A DNA stretch of 30,000 bases from Methanobacterium formicicum (GTDB lineage: Archaea; Methanobacteriota; Methanobacteria; Methanobacteriales; Methanobacteriaceae): the NCBI RefSeq assembly GCF_029848115.1, contig NZ_JARVXG010000051.1:70001-100000 (forward strand), in the 5' to 3' direction. This document shows, piece by piece, positions 11,319 to 30,000 of the stretch (the stretch's first letter is position 1; every line of letters begins with the position of its first letter). The notes under the pieces are model-generated. The model saw nothing but the letters and a program-made list of their open reading frames with translations. It ran no database searches and had not been told where the DNA came from. Made by a program: the position numbers and the translations under genes.

Positions 11319-12314
<996 letters not shown>

Positions 12315-12401
12315 GCTTGTTATCCTTAATTATTATGGTGAAATTACTATGAACAGGAAATTTTTTAAAAGATGTAAATGACTCCCCATCAGTTCAGGGA
12401 C

Positions 12402-13998
<1,597 letters not shown>

Positions 13999-14021
13999 AT
14001 GATAATTTTCTTTTCATTACC

Positions 14022-15719
14022 CTAACGAACCTTGATTACCCTGAAATATTGATTTTTATATACAATTTCCCCTAGGGAATCGCCGGGCAGAGATTCATCC
14101 CATATAAAATAGTAATCAATTTGATAAAGATCCAGATCCCTCCTTAATTCCAGACTGGACTTATTTCCGGTGATTCCATAATATTGGTCATCTAAATAAT
14201 ATCCGAAATAATCCATTATTTCCCAATGGTCGTTGGAAGCTATGTTACCCTTAATCCCATGTGATTTTAAATCCATACTGACCATATAAGCACCGGAACA
14301 TGCCCCAGAATAACTGTGCAGTAATGATATAGGGTAGAATGCCAGACACAGTATCAGTACAATGATAAGTGATACATAAATTTTTTTCATAAGATATCTT
14401 TCTTTATATAGCATATTCAAAGTATAAAATCCCAATATGATTGATAATATCAAAACAAACCATAAATATCGTTCCTCAACCAATATTATAAGATATCCAC
14501 TTAGATAAATTAGCATTGTGCCTAAGATTATAACTAAGTTATTTTTGATTGACTCTTTATCCGTTTTAAAAAACAGAAATAATGCCATTATAATGGTAAA
14601 AAATGGGATAAACATGAGATTAAACGAAAGTAGTATCAAATCATAAAGGTTACCTAAAATAATCCTGATTTGATGTTGGAAATTCTGTGTTGATTTAAAG
14701 GGATTCCATTTATTTATATGGAAACAACTGGGATCATCCCATGAACTAGTTGAAAATTCATGGGGAGGTTTTATGAGCCCTTGACTAAAGATAGGGTGGC
14801 CACTAGAGTTAGGGCCAGCCAGTGCATAATTATAAGATCCCGTTGTCCCTATGGTTATGGTCCCGTATTTTTCACTGATCATTCCCACCCAAAGCCCACT
14901 AATAACTAAAAATACGGATAACCCCAATAAAAAGTTTTTTTGAATGGTTTTCCTATCCCTAGAGAATTTTTCAACATAAAAGAGATTAACGACCATAAAA
15001 TGAATTAAAAAAAAGAAGAACACATAACTTTTTGCTAAAAAAGCCATAACTCCCAAAAATCCAGTTAAAATCCCCATAAGCCATGTTTTTCTATATCTTT
15101 CATCCATTAAAAAATTCATATAATATAAAAGGGTACAAACCACTAAGAAGTCCGGACTAATGTAGTTAAATGTAAAATATAACATAAAAGGCAGTAATGC
15201 TAATAATGTTATCGTCTTTTGATAATTATCCATACTCAATTTGGTTAAAATTGAAGAAATGGCTATGAATGTAAACAGACCTATAATAATACTCAATATT
15301 TTGGTTGAAATAACATTTTCTAAATTTCCAGGCCATATATAGATAAATGGTACTAAAAGCCAGGAATATAACGGACTCCAGTAACCATTAATAGCTTGGA
15401 AAATGTGTCCATTAAGATAATTCGTGGCGATATTTATGTATGATATACCATCAGAATTGATGATATATTCAAAATTAGGAAATATAATGACCGAGAATAG
15501 TAAATACAATCCTAAAACAACAATTAAGTTACTTAGTCCCCACTTCGTTGGATTAACACAAAAACCCCCATTTAATGAAATTATTCGAGTTATGGGTATA
15601 ATTAATTTTAGTAATAAATAAATATTTTTATAGTATTCTGCTGAGTTAAAATTAACTAAAATTAAAAGCTTTTCATAAACTAATTTTAAATAAAAATCAT
15701 TCAGAATTAACTGACCCAT
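14022..15719 (-). CDS. GT-C-like multi-spanning membrane protein, probable glycosyltransferase
   Basis: A large membrane protein of about 565 residues with 10 or more hydrophobic segments. A loop after an early segment carries INSDGISYINIATNYLNG, and then GYWSPLYSWLLVPF, which resembles the acidic-loop-plus-(S/R)P-L arrangement of GT-C glycosyltransferases. A soluble C-terminal region (SNDHWEIMDYFGYYLDD, YYGITGNKSS, IDYYFIWDE) has the same layout as the tail of the 9498-11207 protein but is clearly divergent. The ATG at 15719 overlaps the last 13 bases of the permease gene, suggesting translational coupling. The frame is open back to 15794, but that part lies inside the permease gene. Residues before the first clear family-like segment (about 65) are unusual, so the true start may be later. 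AT content is higher than in the permease gene. Confidence 0.65.
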   Translation of the reverse strand: MGQLILNDFYLKLVYEKLLILVNFNSAEYYKNIYLLLKLIIPITRIISLNGGFCVNPTKWGLSNLIVVLGLYLLFSVIIFPNFEYIINSDGISYINIATNYLNGHIFQAINGYWSPLYSWLLVPFIYIWPGNLENVISTKILSIIIGLFTFIAISSILTKLSMDNYQKTITLLALLPFMLYFTFNYISPDFLVVCTLLYYMNFLMDERYRKTWLMGILTGFLGVMAFLAKSYVFFFFLIHFMVVNLFYVEKFSRDRKTIQKNFLLGLSVFLVISGLWVGMISEKYGTITIGTTGSYNYALAGPNSSGHPIFSQGLIKPPHEFSTSSWDDPSCFHINKWNPFKSTQNFQHQIRIILGNLYDLILLSFNLMFIPFFTIIMALFLFFKTDKESIKNNLVIILGTMLIYLSGYLIILVEERYLWFVLILSIILGFYTLNMLYKERYLMKKIYVSLIIVLILCLAFYPISLLHSYSGACSGAYMVSMDLKSHGIKGNIASNDHWEIMDYFGYYLDDQYYGITGNKSSLELRRDLDLYQIDYYFIWDESLPGDSLGEIVYKNQYFRVIKVR

Positions 15720-17119
15720 AACCTGATTTTCCGGATTAAAACCGCCAGTCTCCTTAAAAAGTGTACCAGAAATCTGTCCGGTGCCCGTATCCACCGGGCG
15801 AAAATTCCCCTTCCCAGTTCAATTTCCCTTTTAACTGATTTTATCTCTTCTCCCGGGGAGTATTTCACATAAATTGGAATTCCCAAGACTATAATCAGAA
15901 CTCCAGTTAATATTTCGTTGAATTTACATTGGGTCATCATGTAAAGTGATATAACCACGCCCAACACCGGAATCAACCAGGGCAGATTGATACCGCCATC
16001 GTACTTCTTTTTGAGAGGGAACACCGCCAAACTGGTTATGAGGTAGCAGAATAGAAGGGTGAAAACCGATAATATGATAAGCTGGCTGATACTCCCCAAT
16101 ATGGAAGCAACCCCGGTAAAAATACCCTGTAATGCCAGGGCAACGTAGGGGGTCCCGTACTCGGGATGCACTCTGGCAAAAAATCCGGGTAAAAGCCCAT
16201 CTCCTGCCATGGCATAGGGTATGCGGGCAGATGATAATATTCCTGCTTCATCTGAGCCTGAAATTGAAAATAATGCCCCTACTGTCAACAATATCGCACC
16301 AAATCCTCCTAAAAGTGCACTCCCCGCCAGAGATAGGGGTGCACTGCTAGTACTGAGCTCCATCCAGGGCACGGCCCCCAGAATAACCAGATTGGTGACC
16401 AGGTAGAATATAATGATCACTCCCATCCCCAGGATTATGGCCTTAGGAATGGTCTTTTTAGCATCTTTAATTTCATCAGAGGGCACAGTAACCAGTTCAA
16501 AACCCACATAGGCCCAGAATATCAGTACTAGAGCACTTCCCATCCCTCCCCAGCCCAGTGGTACCAGGGGCGTGAAGTTAGATAGAAACAATCCCGGGTT
16601 GAACAGGAAGTACACTATCCCAAAGAGGGTGAAAAGGAGGATAGGGGCCAGTTTGAGAATGGTCAAAACATCATTTAACCTACCAGCCTCTTTAACCCCA
16701 TAATAATTTATCAAGGTCAAAATCAGGATAAAAAGGATTTTTACTATTACCTGCAACCACTGAGGCATGGTTGGATAAAAATATAAAAGATACGAAACGA
16801 AAGCCAGGGGAAAAACTGCTATGGCACTCCAGGATGCTATTAACAGCGCCCAACCAGCCATGAAACCGGCAAAATCTCCGAATGCTTCCTTAGCATAGGC
16901 ATAAGGACCACCAACCCGCGGTAAAAGTGAAGAACACTCGGCAAAACACAGAGCAATGGTAATGGCCATTAAACCAGCAAGTAACCAAGCGAATATGGAG
17001 GAGGGTCCCAGGTAACCGGCACCGAAGGCAGCGGCAATGTAGATATCAGCCCCCACAATGGTTCCAATTACCAAGTTGACCACATCAAAAAGTCCGAGTT
17101 CCCTTTTCAGATAAGCCAT
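15707..17119 (-). CDS. APC-superfamily amino acid permease
   Basis: A 470-residue secondary transporter of the amino acid-polyamine-organocation superfamily, with about 12 membrane spans. The N-terminal MAYLKRELGLFDVVNLVIGTIVGADIY contains the family's unwound first helix (G-T-I-V-G-A). ALCFAECSSLLPRVGGPYAYAKEAFG is the classic APC signature after span 2, and FVSYLLYF, FWAYVGFELVTVPSDEIKDAKKTIPKA (span 6 to loop) and ISGSDEAGILSSARIPYAMA follow. It should import an amino acid or related amine by proton or sodium coupling; the substrate is not identifiable. It is divergent from the aminotransferase gene at 17201, with 81 bp between them, and it is followed by an overlapping GT-C-like gene. Confidence 0.9.
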   Translation of the reverse strand: MAYLKRELGLFDVVNLVIGTIVGADIYIAAAFGAGYLGPSSIFAWLLAGLMAITIALCFAECSSLLPRVGGPYAYAKEAFGDFAGFMAGWALLIASWSAIAVFPLAFVSYLLYFYPTMPQWLQVIVKILFILILTLINYYGVKEAGRLNDVLTILKLAPILLFTLFGIVYFLFNPGLFLSNFTPLVPLGWGGMGSALVLIFWAYVGFELVTVPSDEIKDAKKTIPKAIILGMGVIIIFYLVTNLVILGAVPWMELSTSSAPLSLAGSALLGGFGAILLTVGALFSISGSDEAGILSSARIPYAMAGDGLLPGFFARVHPEYGTPYVALALQGIFTGVASILGSISQLIILSVFTLLFCYLITSLAVFPLKKKYDGGINLPWLIPVLGVVISLYMMTQCKFNEILTGVLIIVLGIPIYVKYSPGEEIKSVKREIELGRGIFARWIRAPDRFLVHFLRRLAVLIRKIRLWVS

Positions 17120-17200
17120 AATTTCATTTATATTATCAGATAAATAAAAAAACTACTCAATAAAATAAAAATCGGCAGAGATTTTCAAACGGTAATTAAC

Positions 17201-18313
<1,113 letters not shown>

Positions 18314-18343
18314 AGATAATTATAAACAGCCCGATTCTCCCCT

Positions 18344-18386
18344 CCAATTTTTTCTTATTAAAAATAAAATCAATAATCCTTTTTTT
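18344..18386 (+). terminator. T-rich terminator region after the aminotransferase gene
   Basis: Two U-tracts lie downstream of the stop codon: a T6 run within 18347-18353 and a run of seven or more T at about 18379-18386. Archaeal intrinsic termination uses such U-runs. The position between this gene and the operator array of the next gene fits. Confidence 0.45.
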
Positions 18387-18400
18387 AATTTTACTAAAAG

Positions 18401-18465
18401 TTAGGCCAGCCTATCACAAATTAGATACACCTAACAATTTGTTTAAGGCAATTAGGCAATCCTAA
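18401..18465 (+). promoter_or_regulatory. Triple inverted-repeat operator, DtxR/MntR-like
   Basis: Three copies of a 14-bp inverted repeat of form TTAGG-N4-CCTAA lie upstream of the P-type ATPase gene. They are TTAGGCCAGCCTAT (18401-18414, one mismatch), TTAGATACACCTAA (18421-18434, one mismatch) and TTAGGCAATCCTAA (18452-18465, perfect). A further half site TTAGG is at 18475-18479. Starts are 20 and 31 bp apart, close to two and three helical turns, so bound dimers would lie on one face. The half-site resembles the DtxR/IdeR/MntR consensus, a family of Fe2+/Mn2+-dependent regulators that also occurs in archaea. All full sites lie upstream of the TATA box, a place that would suit activation as well as repression. 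The identity of the regulator is inference. Confidence 0.65.
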
Positions 18466-18486
18466 CACGTTAATTTAGGGAAAAAG

Positions 18487-18494
18487 ATATATAT
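18487..18494 (+). promoter_or_regulatory. TATA box of the P-type ATPase gene
   Basis: ATATATAT preceded by an A-rich BRE-like stretch. A start of transcription about 25 bases on (18515-18520) leaves a short leader containing GGAGGT at 18531-18536. An ATG at 18493 lies within this box and therefore cannot be the translation start. Confidence 0.65.
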
Positions 18495-18543
18495 GCCTGT
18501 TTTCATATTCTATAAACCCAGAGTAATGAAGGAGGTTTTAATT

Positions 18544-21105
<2,562 letters not shown>

Positions 21106-21143
21106 TCCTTAAAACATAGAAGCTAAAAATTTCCCTATTCTCC

Positions 21144-21156
21144 TTTTTTTATTTTC
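21144..21156 (+). terminator. Poly-T terminator after the P-type ATPase gene
   Basis: A run of seven T followed by ATTTT lies about 40 bases after the stop codon. It fits a U-tract terminator and separates this gene from the next one. Confidence 0.45.
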
Positions 21157-21240
21157 CAGTGGTATCCACAATTTTTATTTTCTACTCCCCACCAATATAG
21201 TACTAGCCCAAAAAAAGTTCTACTTAAACTGGTGTTGTGA

Positions 21241-22098
<858 letters not shown>

Positions 22099-22171
22099 TA
22101 CAGCAGCAAAAAGTAAACCTTCCAGAGGATAAAAGAATACCTCCCTAAAGATAAAAGAATAGATGGAAGGA

Positions 22172-22184
22172 CCAAATATTTATT
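22172..22184 (+). promoter_or_regulatory. BRE/TATA promoter core of the second aminotransferase gene
   Basis: CCAAATATTTATT lies 31-43 bases upstream of ATG 22215 and reads as a BRE followed by a TATA box. The same 13 bases occur at 28742-28754 before the flavodiiron gene. Confidence 0.55.
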
Positions 22185-22214
22185 TCAATTTAGAATTAAT
22201 TTAGAGGATTTTTC

Positions 22215-23393
<1,179 letters not shown>

Positions 23394-23401
23394 TTAAATG
23401 C

Positions 23402-23419
23402 ATTGCCGGAATAGGCAAT
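23402..23419. repeat. Short inverted repeat between the aminotransferase and ICMT-like genes
   Basis: ATTGCC and GGCAAT form 6-base arms around a 6-base spacer in the 49-bp gap. It could be a small hairpin in the mRNA or an operator. The ribosome binding site of the next gene begins about 14 bases later. Confidence 0.4.
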
Positions 23420-23442
23420 TATAAGGGTATTAGAGGAATTTT

Positions 23443-24159
23443 ATGCCCACTTCTACCACAAAAATCATCACAAATTCCAGTTTAGACCGATACGGCCGAA
23501 GGGGCATAGTGGTGAATTTTTTCTTTATTATCCTTTCCTTACCAGTTCTCATGTCCTCAGCAGGCACAGTTTACTGGGTGAATGGATGGATCTATTTCAT
23601 CCTTGTCCTGACTTATGAAATTGCCTATATTCTAATTTTAATGAAGATTAACCCCGGATTACTCAATGAACGTGGTAAATTCATTAAAGAAGGCACCAAA
23701 TTCTTTGACAAAATCTATGCTGCTTCTTACTTGCCGTTAAGTTATTTGATCCTGGTCATTGCCGGGTTGGATGCCGTGCGTTATCACTGGTCAACCATGC
23801 CAGTATGGTTAACCTTCTTAGGTCTCATTACAATTTTATTTGCTTTTTACGTTTCTCTCAAGGCAATAAGTGTAAATTCCTACTTCGAATGCACCGTTCT
23901 AATCCAAAAAAACCAGAAAGTCTGCCAATCTGGCCCCTACAGTGTGGTTCGTCATCCCGGATATGCTGCGGGAATTATTTCCATTATATCCACATCCCTG
24001 ATTCTTGGTTCATGGTGGAGTCTTATACCCAGTACTTTAATAGCCATTATATTGGTTATCCGTACAGCATTAGAGGATCGCACCCTACAAAATGAGTTAG
24101 CAGGATATAAAGAATACACTAAAACAACTCGCTACCGTTTACTTCCCTTAATCTGGTAA
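23443..24159 (+). CDS. ICMT/PEMT-family membrane methyltransferase (isoprenylcysteine carboxyl methyltransferase-like)
   Basis: A 238-residue integral membrane protein with about five hydrophobic segments. The C-terminal part has the ICMT/PEMT signature: GPYSVVRHPGYAAGI (R-H-P-x-Y), then E-D-R-T-L-x-x-E-L-x-G-Y-x-E-Y (EDRTLQNELAGYKEY) and TRYRLLPLIW. These enzymes bind S-adenosylmethionine at the membrane and methylate lipid-soluble or prenylated substrates. In archaea and bacteria most members are unassigned, and prenylated proteins are not expected here, so a lipid or quinone-like molecule is a guess. The start ATG 23443 has AGAGGA about 6 bases upstream. It may be co-transcribed with the aminotransferase. 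Confidence 0.85.
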   Translation: MPTSTTKIITNSSLDRYGRRGIVVNFFFIILSLPVLMSSAGTVYWVNGWIYFILVLTYEIAYILILMKINPGLLNERGKFIKEGTKFFDKIYAASYLPLSYLILVIAGLDAVRYHWSTMPVWLTFLGLITILFAFYVSLKAISVNSYFECTVLIQKNQKVCQSGPYSVVRHPGYAAGIISIISTSLILGSWWSLIPSTLIAIILVIRTALEDRTLQNELAGYKEYTKTTRYRLLPLIW

Positions 24160-24243
24160 TACAGATAAGTTAAAAGAAACGGATCAGAGAATCAATGGGG
24201 CAGATCATATTTAAAATGAGGAGAACTATAAAAAAATGGGGAA

Positions 24244-25167
24244 ATGATGAAAATGTATCAGTCAACTTTCAATATTAAGGCTCAGGCACCTTTTGATTTT
24301 GATCTTAGTTGCAGGATTTTTTCCAATGGTGATAAAAGTATAAAAAAATATGCCAATAATCATTTCTGGCAGGCAGTTACCGTTGATGAGGTTACGCTGC
24401 TCCTTTATATTGAATCTGCAGGGTCGGTGGATGATCCGGAACTGGCAGTGAGTGTGGAATCAGAGGAAGAACTGTCTCCGGATATTCTTAAATCAATTCC
24501 TACAACTGTTCACCGGATTTTTAATCTGGGATTGGACCTGAAACCATTTTATGAACAGGTAAAATCCGATGATATTTTATCCCCCATTACAAACCGACTT
24601 TACGGTCTTAAAAATCCTTCCACTCCCACGCTCTTTGAGGCTCTGGTAGATTCCATTCTGGAACAGCAGATATCCTTGATTGCAGCCCACAGTATAGGGA
24701 ACCGTTTCATAAAACAGTTTGGTTCGTCAGTTCATCTTTATGGCCAGGATTATTATTCCTATCCCTCTCCAGAAGACTTGGCTCATTTGGATCTGGAAGA
24801 ACTCCGTAAATGCGGCATGAGCTCTAGAAAGGCGGAGTATATTCATGACATCTCATTGGACATAGTCCATAGGGATTTAGATTTAGAACATATCCGGAAA
24901 ATGAGTAGTACCACTGAAATGATAGAAACACTGACCTCTATTAGGGGTGTTGGGCTGTGGACCGCTGAAATGTCCCTTTTACGTGGTTTGGGAAGATTAG
25001 ATGCTATTCCTGCAGATGACGTGGGATTGCAACGGATTATAGGCCAGTATTATCATCGGGATAATGTATCCCAGCAGGATGTCCAAGATATTGCCAGTTC
25101 ATGGGGGAAATGGAAGGGATTGGCCAGTTATTATTTGATTGTGGCTGAATTAATGAAGATAAATTAG
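24244..25167 (+). CDS. DNA-3-methyladenine glycosylase II (AlkA-like, HhH-GPD)
   Basis: A 307-residue base-excision repair enzyme of the HhH-GPD superfamily that removes alkylated purines from DNA. The N-terminal AlkA-like domain (about residues 1-110) precedes the helical core. Within it, FEALVDSILEQQISLIAAHSIGNRFI is the substrate-entry helix region, the helix-hairpin-helix is LTSIRGVGLWTAEM, and the catalytic aspartate is in DAIPADDVGLQR (D258 or D259). The C-terminal SSWGKWKGLASYYL is also usual. ATG 24244 is followed by further ATG codons at 24247 and 24253, so the exact start is uncertain. An AT-rich TATA-like ATATTTAAAAT at 24206-24216 lies about 30 bases upstream. Confidence 0.88.
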   Translation: MMKMYQSTFNIKAQAPFDFDLSCRIFSNGDKSIKKYANNHFWQAVTVDEVTLLLYIESAGSVDDPELAVSVESEEELSPDILKSIPTTVHRIFNLGLDLKPFYEQVKSDDILSPITNRLYGLKNPSTPTLFEALVDSILEQQISLIAAHSIGNRFIKQFGSSVHLYGQDYYSYPSPEDLAHLDLEELRKCGMSSRKAEYIHDISLDIVHRDLDLEHIRKMSSTTEMIETLTSIRGVGLWTAEMSLLRGLGRLDAIPADDVGLQRIIGQYYHRDNVSQQDVQDIASSWGKWKGLASYYLIVAELMKIN

Positions 25168-25186
25168 AGTAATGAAGGATGATAAA

Positions 25187-25666
25187 ATGGAGTTAAAATA
25201 TATCTGTCCCCTGATCACCGTGGAAGACCTGGAAAAATCCCGAAAATTCTATGAAGAAATCATGACCCAGGAAGTGGAGATGGATCACGGGGCGAACGTG
25301 GCCTTTAAGGGTGGTTTTGCCATCCATGACCGGGAACATTACCAGGGGCTTTTGGGAGAATCTTCACTGGTAAACACCACTACCCCTAAACTGTTTATGG
25401 AGTTATACTTCGAATCTGAGGATCTGGATGAGATATGCCAAAAATTAGAGTCAGTTAATGTTAAATTCGTCCACAAGATCCAGGAACAGCCCTGGGGGCA
25501 GAGGGTTATGCGTTTTTATGACCCGGATGGTTACATCATTGAGGTGGGTGAACCCCTGGAATTTGTGGTGCGCAGATTTGCCAGTCAGGGCCTTTCCACC
25601 GGAGAGATAGCTGAACGTTCTTCTGTACCAGTGGAATTTGTTAAAATGGTTCTAGATCAAAAATAA
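25187..25666 (+). CDS. VOC-family (glyoxalase/bleomycin resistance) protein with HTH-like tail
   Basis: A 159-residue vicinal-oxygen-chelate protein. The first repeat begins ICPLITVEDLEKSRKFYEEI, and the second contains FMELYFESEDLDEICQKLE, then MRFYDPDGYIIEVGEPLE, which is the standard end of a VOC domain. The usual histidine in the first strand is not obvious, so metal binding is uncertain. After the VOC domain, about 25 residues (GLSTGEIAERSSVPVEFVKM) look like a small helix-turn-helix. I prefer ATG 25187 because GGATGA at 25177-25182 is a ribosome binding site 4 bases before it; an ATG at 25172 is in frame but overlaps this site. It follows the glycosylase gene by 19 bases and is probably in its operon. 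Function is unknown. Confidence 0.82.
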   Translation: MELKYICPLITVEDLEKSRKFYEEIMTQEVEMDHGANVAFKGGFAIHDREHYQGLLGESSLVNTTTPKLFMELYFESEDLDEICQKLESVNVKFVHKIQEQPWGQRVMRFYDPDGYIIEVGEPLEFVVRRFASQGLSTGEIAERSSVPVEFVKMVLDQK

Positions 25667-25704
25667 CCCCCTAATGATGAAAATAACTCTATATCTAAAA
25701 TAAA

Positions 25705-25716
25705 ACCAATATTGGT
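25705..25716. repeat. 12-bp perfect palindrome between convergent genes
   Basis: ACCAATATTGGT sits midway in the 116-bp gap between the VOC gene and the convergent prenyltransferase gene, flanked by similar A-rich stretches (ATAAA before and AATAAA after). It could help termination on both strands; there is no strong U-tract. Confidence 0.35.
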
Positions 25717-25782
25717 GAAAATAAATCTAAATCAAAAATAGAGACTTACACTTGTGTACTAGTTCTTAATTAATGATAGGGC

Positions 25783-26721
<939 letters not shown>

Positions 26722-26871
26722 AAAATATGGTAAACTTAATTATATTTATTAATTGTATCAGAATGTTCTTATTATTTTCTCTATTTAACCACTGAAAATA
26801 AAGGACATAAAACCATTGTGAATTAAATAATAACTGTTAACGCTGAAATTCTAAGAATCTGATTTTAATAA

Positions 26872-26885
26872 TGAAAATAAAAAAA
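26872..26885 (-). terminator. U-tract terminator after tRNA-Ser
   Basis: The minus strand has seven T followed by ATTTTC about 35 bases beyond the mature 3' end of the tRNA, before the prenyltransferase promoter. Confidence 0.45.
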
Positions 26886-26914
26886 CTTACATATATGATA
26901 TAAATGTGAAATGA

Positions 26915-27008
<94 letters not shown>

Positions 27009-27015
27009 GATTTAG

Positions 27016-27086
<71 letters not shown>

Positions 27087-27122
27087 CAGACTTTCATCCT
27101 CAATTTTTAACTAACTTGGAAT

Positions 27123-27155
27123 TTCCAGTTAAATACTGGAATATTCAGCTGAATA
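27123..27155. repeat. Two adjacent perfect palindromes between SRP RNA and tRNA-Ser
   Basis: TTCCAGT-TAAAT-ACTGGAA (27123-27141) is followed without a gap by TATTCAGCTGAATA (27142-27155). They lie 40-70 bases beyond the SRP RNA 3' end in the direction of transcription. They could be a terminator/processing hairpin pair or operators for the tRNA promoter just downstream. There is no strong U-tract after them. Confidence 0.5.
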
Positions 27156-27194
27156 CCCATTAAACTGTTTGGATACTCATCTTATAAGTTTAAA

Positions 27195-27504
<310 letters not shown>

Positions 27505-27508
27505 GTTA

Positions 27509-27563
<55 letters not shown>

Positions 27564-27629
27564 AGGTAACCCTTCTTATCCCCCTAATTTCTCATCACTT
27601 ATTTCAACCATCTGCATCATAGTTATAGC

Positions 27630-28610
<981 letters not shown>

Positions 28611-28741
28611 AAATTAGTGATTTAGGGATGTGAGGTCATTTAAAATTTTTAAAAGGGATTAACCGGTTATCTATTGATGTTTTAAATTTTAAGTCCCCCA
28701 ATGATTTACCAACCCGTTGATAAAAATATATGATACAAATT

Positions 28742-28754
28742 CCAAATATTTATT
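28742..28754 (+). promoter_or_regulatory. BRE/TATA promoter core of the flavodiiron gene
   Basis: CCAAATATTTATT, identical to the core at 22172-22184. Transcription would start near 28775-28780, leaving a leader that contains AGGAGGATGA at 28797-28806. A second TATA-like AAATATATGATA lies at about 28724-28735. Confidence 0.55.
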
Positions 28755-28810
28755 AATAAATTTTTGATGATGCTAGGATTTTGTGATAATTCAGTTAGGA
28801 GGATGAGTCT

Positions 28811-30000
<1,190 letters not shown>

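Noticed and set aside
15555..15575. A GTG at 15559 preceded by GGGGGTTTTT on the minus strand, resembling a start site of the third GT-C-like gene, and similar to a GGGGGTTTTGTG stretch at the start of the broken paralogue.
   Set aside because: This GTG is out of frame with the gene (the in-frame codons read TGT GTT), so it cannot start it without a frameshift.
18493..18543. ATG codons at 18493 and 18526 as start of the P-type ATPase.
   Set aside because: The first lies inside the TATA box, and the second lies before the GGAGGT ribosome binding site that clearly serves TTG 18544.

Overview
The window looks like part of the chromosome of a methanogenic archaeon, most likely a Methanobacterium-like member of the Methanobacteriales. 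The evidence is an archaeal SRP (7S) RNA gene next to a class II tRNA-Ser(GCT), an archaeal-type CoaD, a flavodiiron protein of the F420H2 oxidase (FprA) type, archaeal BRE/TATA promoter cores, and Shine-Dalgarno sites of the GGAGGT/GGTGA type. Species-level placement is inference.

Region 1 (1-11207) is a cell-surface glycan cluster. A plus-strand block holds the end of a GT2 glycosyltransferase, a GT4 glycosyltransferase, a flippase, a second GT4 enzyme and a SAM methyltransferase. It faces a minus-strand block: a TuaH-like glycosyltransferase, another GT4 enzyme, a broken GT-C-like membrane protein and its intact tandem paralogue. The first 6.4 kb is strikingly AT-rich (about 23% GC in a sampled 60-base line, against about 53% in the radical SAM gene). 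The genes fit a pathway in which sugars are added to a lipid carrier, flipped, and handled outside the membrane.

Region 2 (11319-18313) is mostly housekeeping: a DUF84/YjjX-type NTPase and CoaD in one operon, a divergent B12-type radical SAM protein, a third GT-C-like membrane protein whose start overlaps the end of an APC permease gene, and a divergent class I aminotransferase.

Region 3 (18314-25666) is a plus-strand run: a P-type cation ATPase behind three DtxR/MntR-like inverted repeats, a QueG-like double [4Fe-4S] protein, a second aminotransferase, an ICMT-like membrane methyltransferase, an AlkA-type DNA glycosylase and a VOC protein with an HTH-like tail.

Region 4 (25783-30000) has a MenA-like UbiA prenyltransferase, tRNA-Ser(GCT) and SRP RNA on the minus strand, then a PiT-like permease and the first ~397 codons of a flavodiiron protein on the plus strand. 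The only stretch over 300 bases without a protein gene is 26722-27629, which holds the two RNA genes, their promoters and several repeats. The most notable signals are the metal-regulator-like operator array before the P-type ATPase, a 20-bp-phased set of TATA-like repeats before tRNA-Ser, and the decaying GT-C tandem duplicate. I saw no CRISPR array, transposase, integrase or recognisable defence system.
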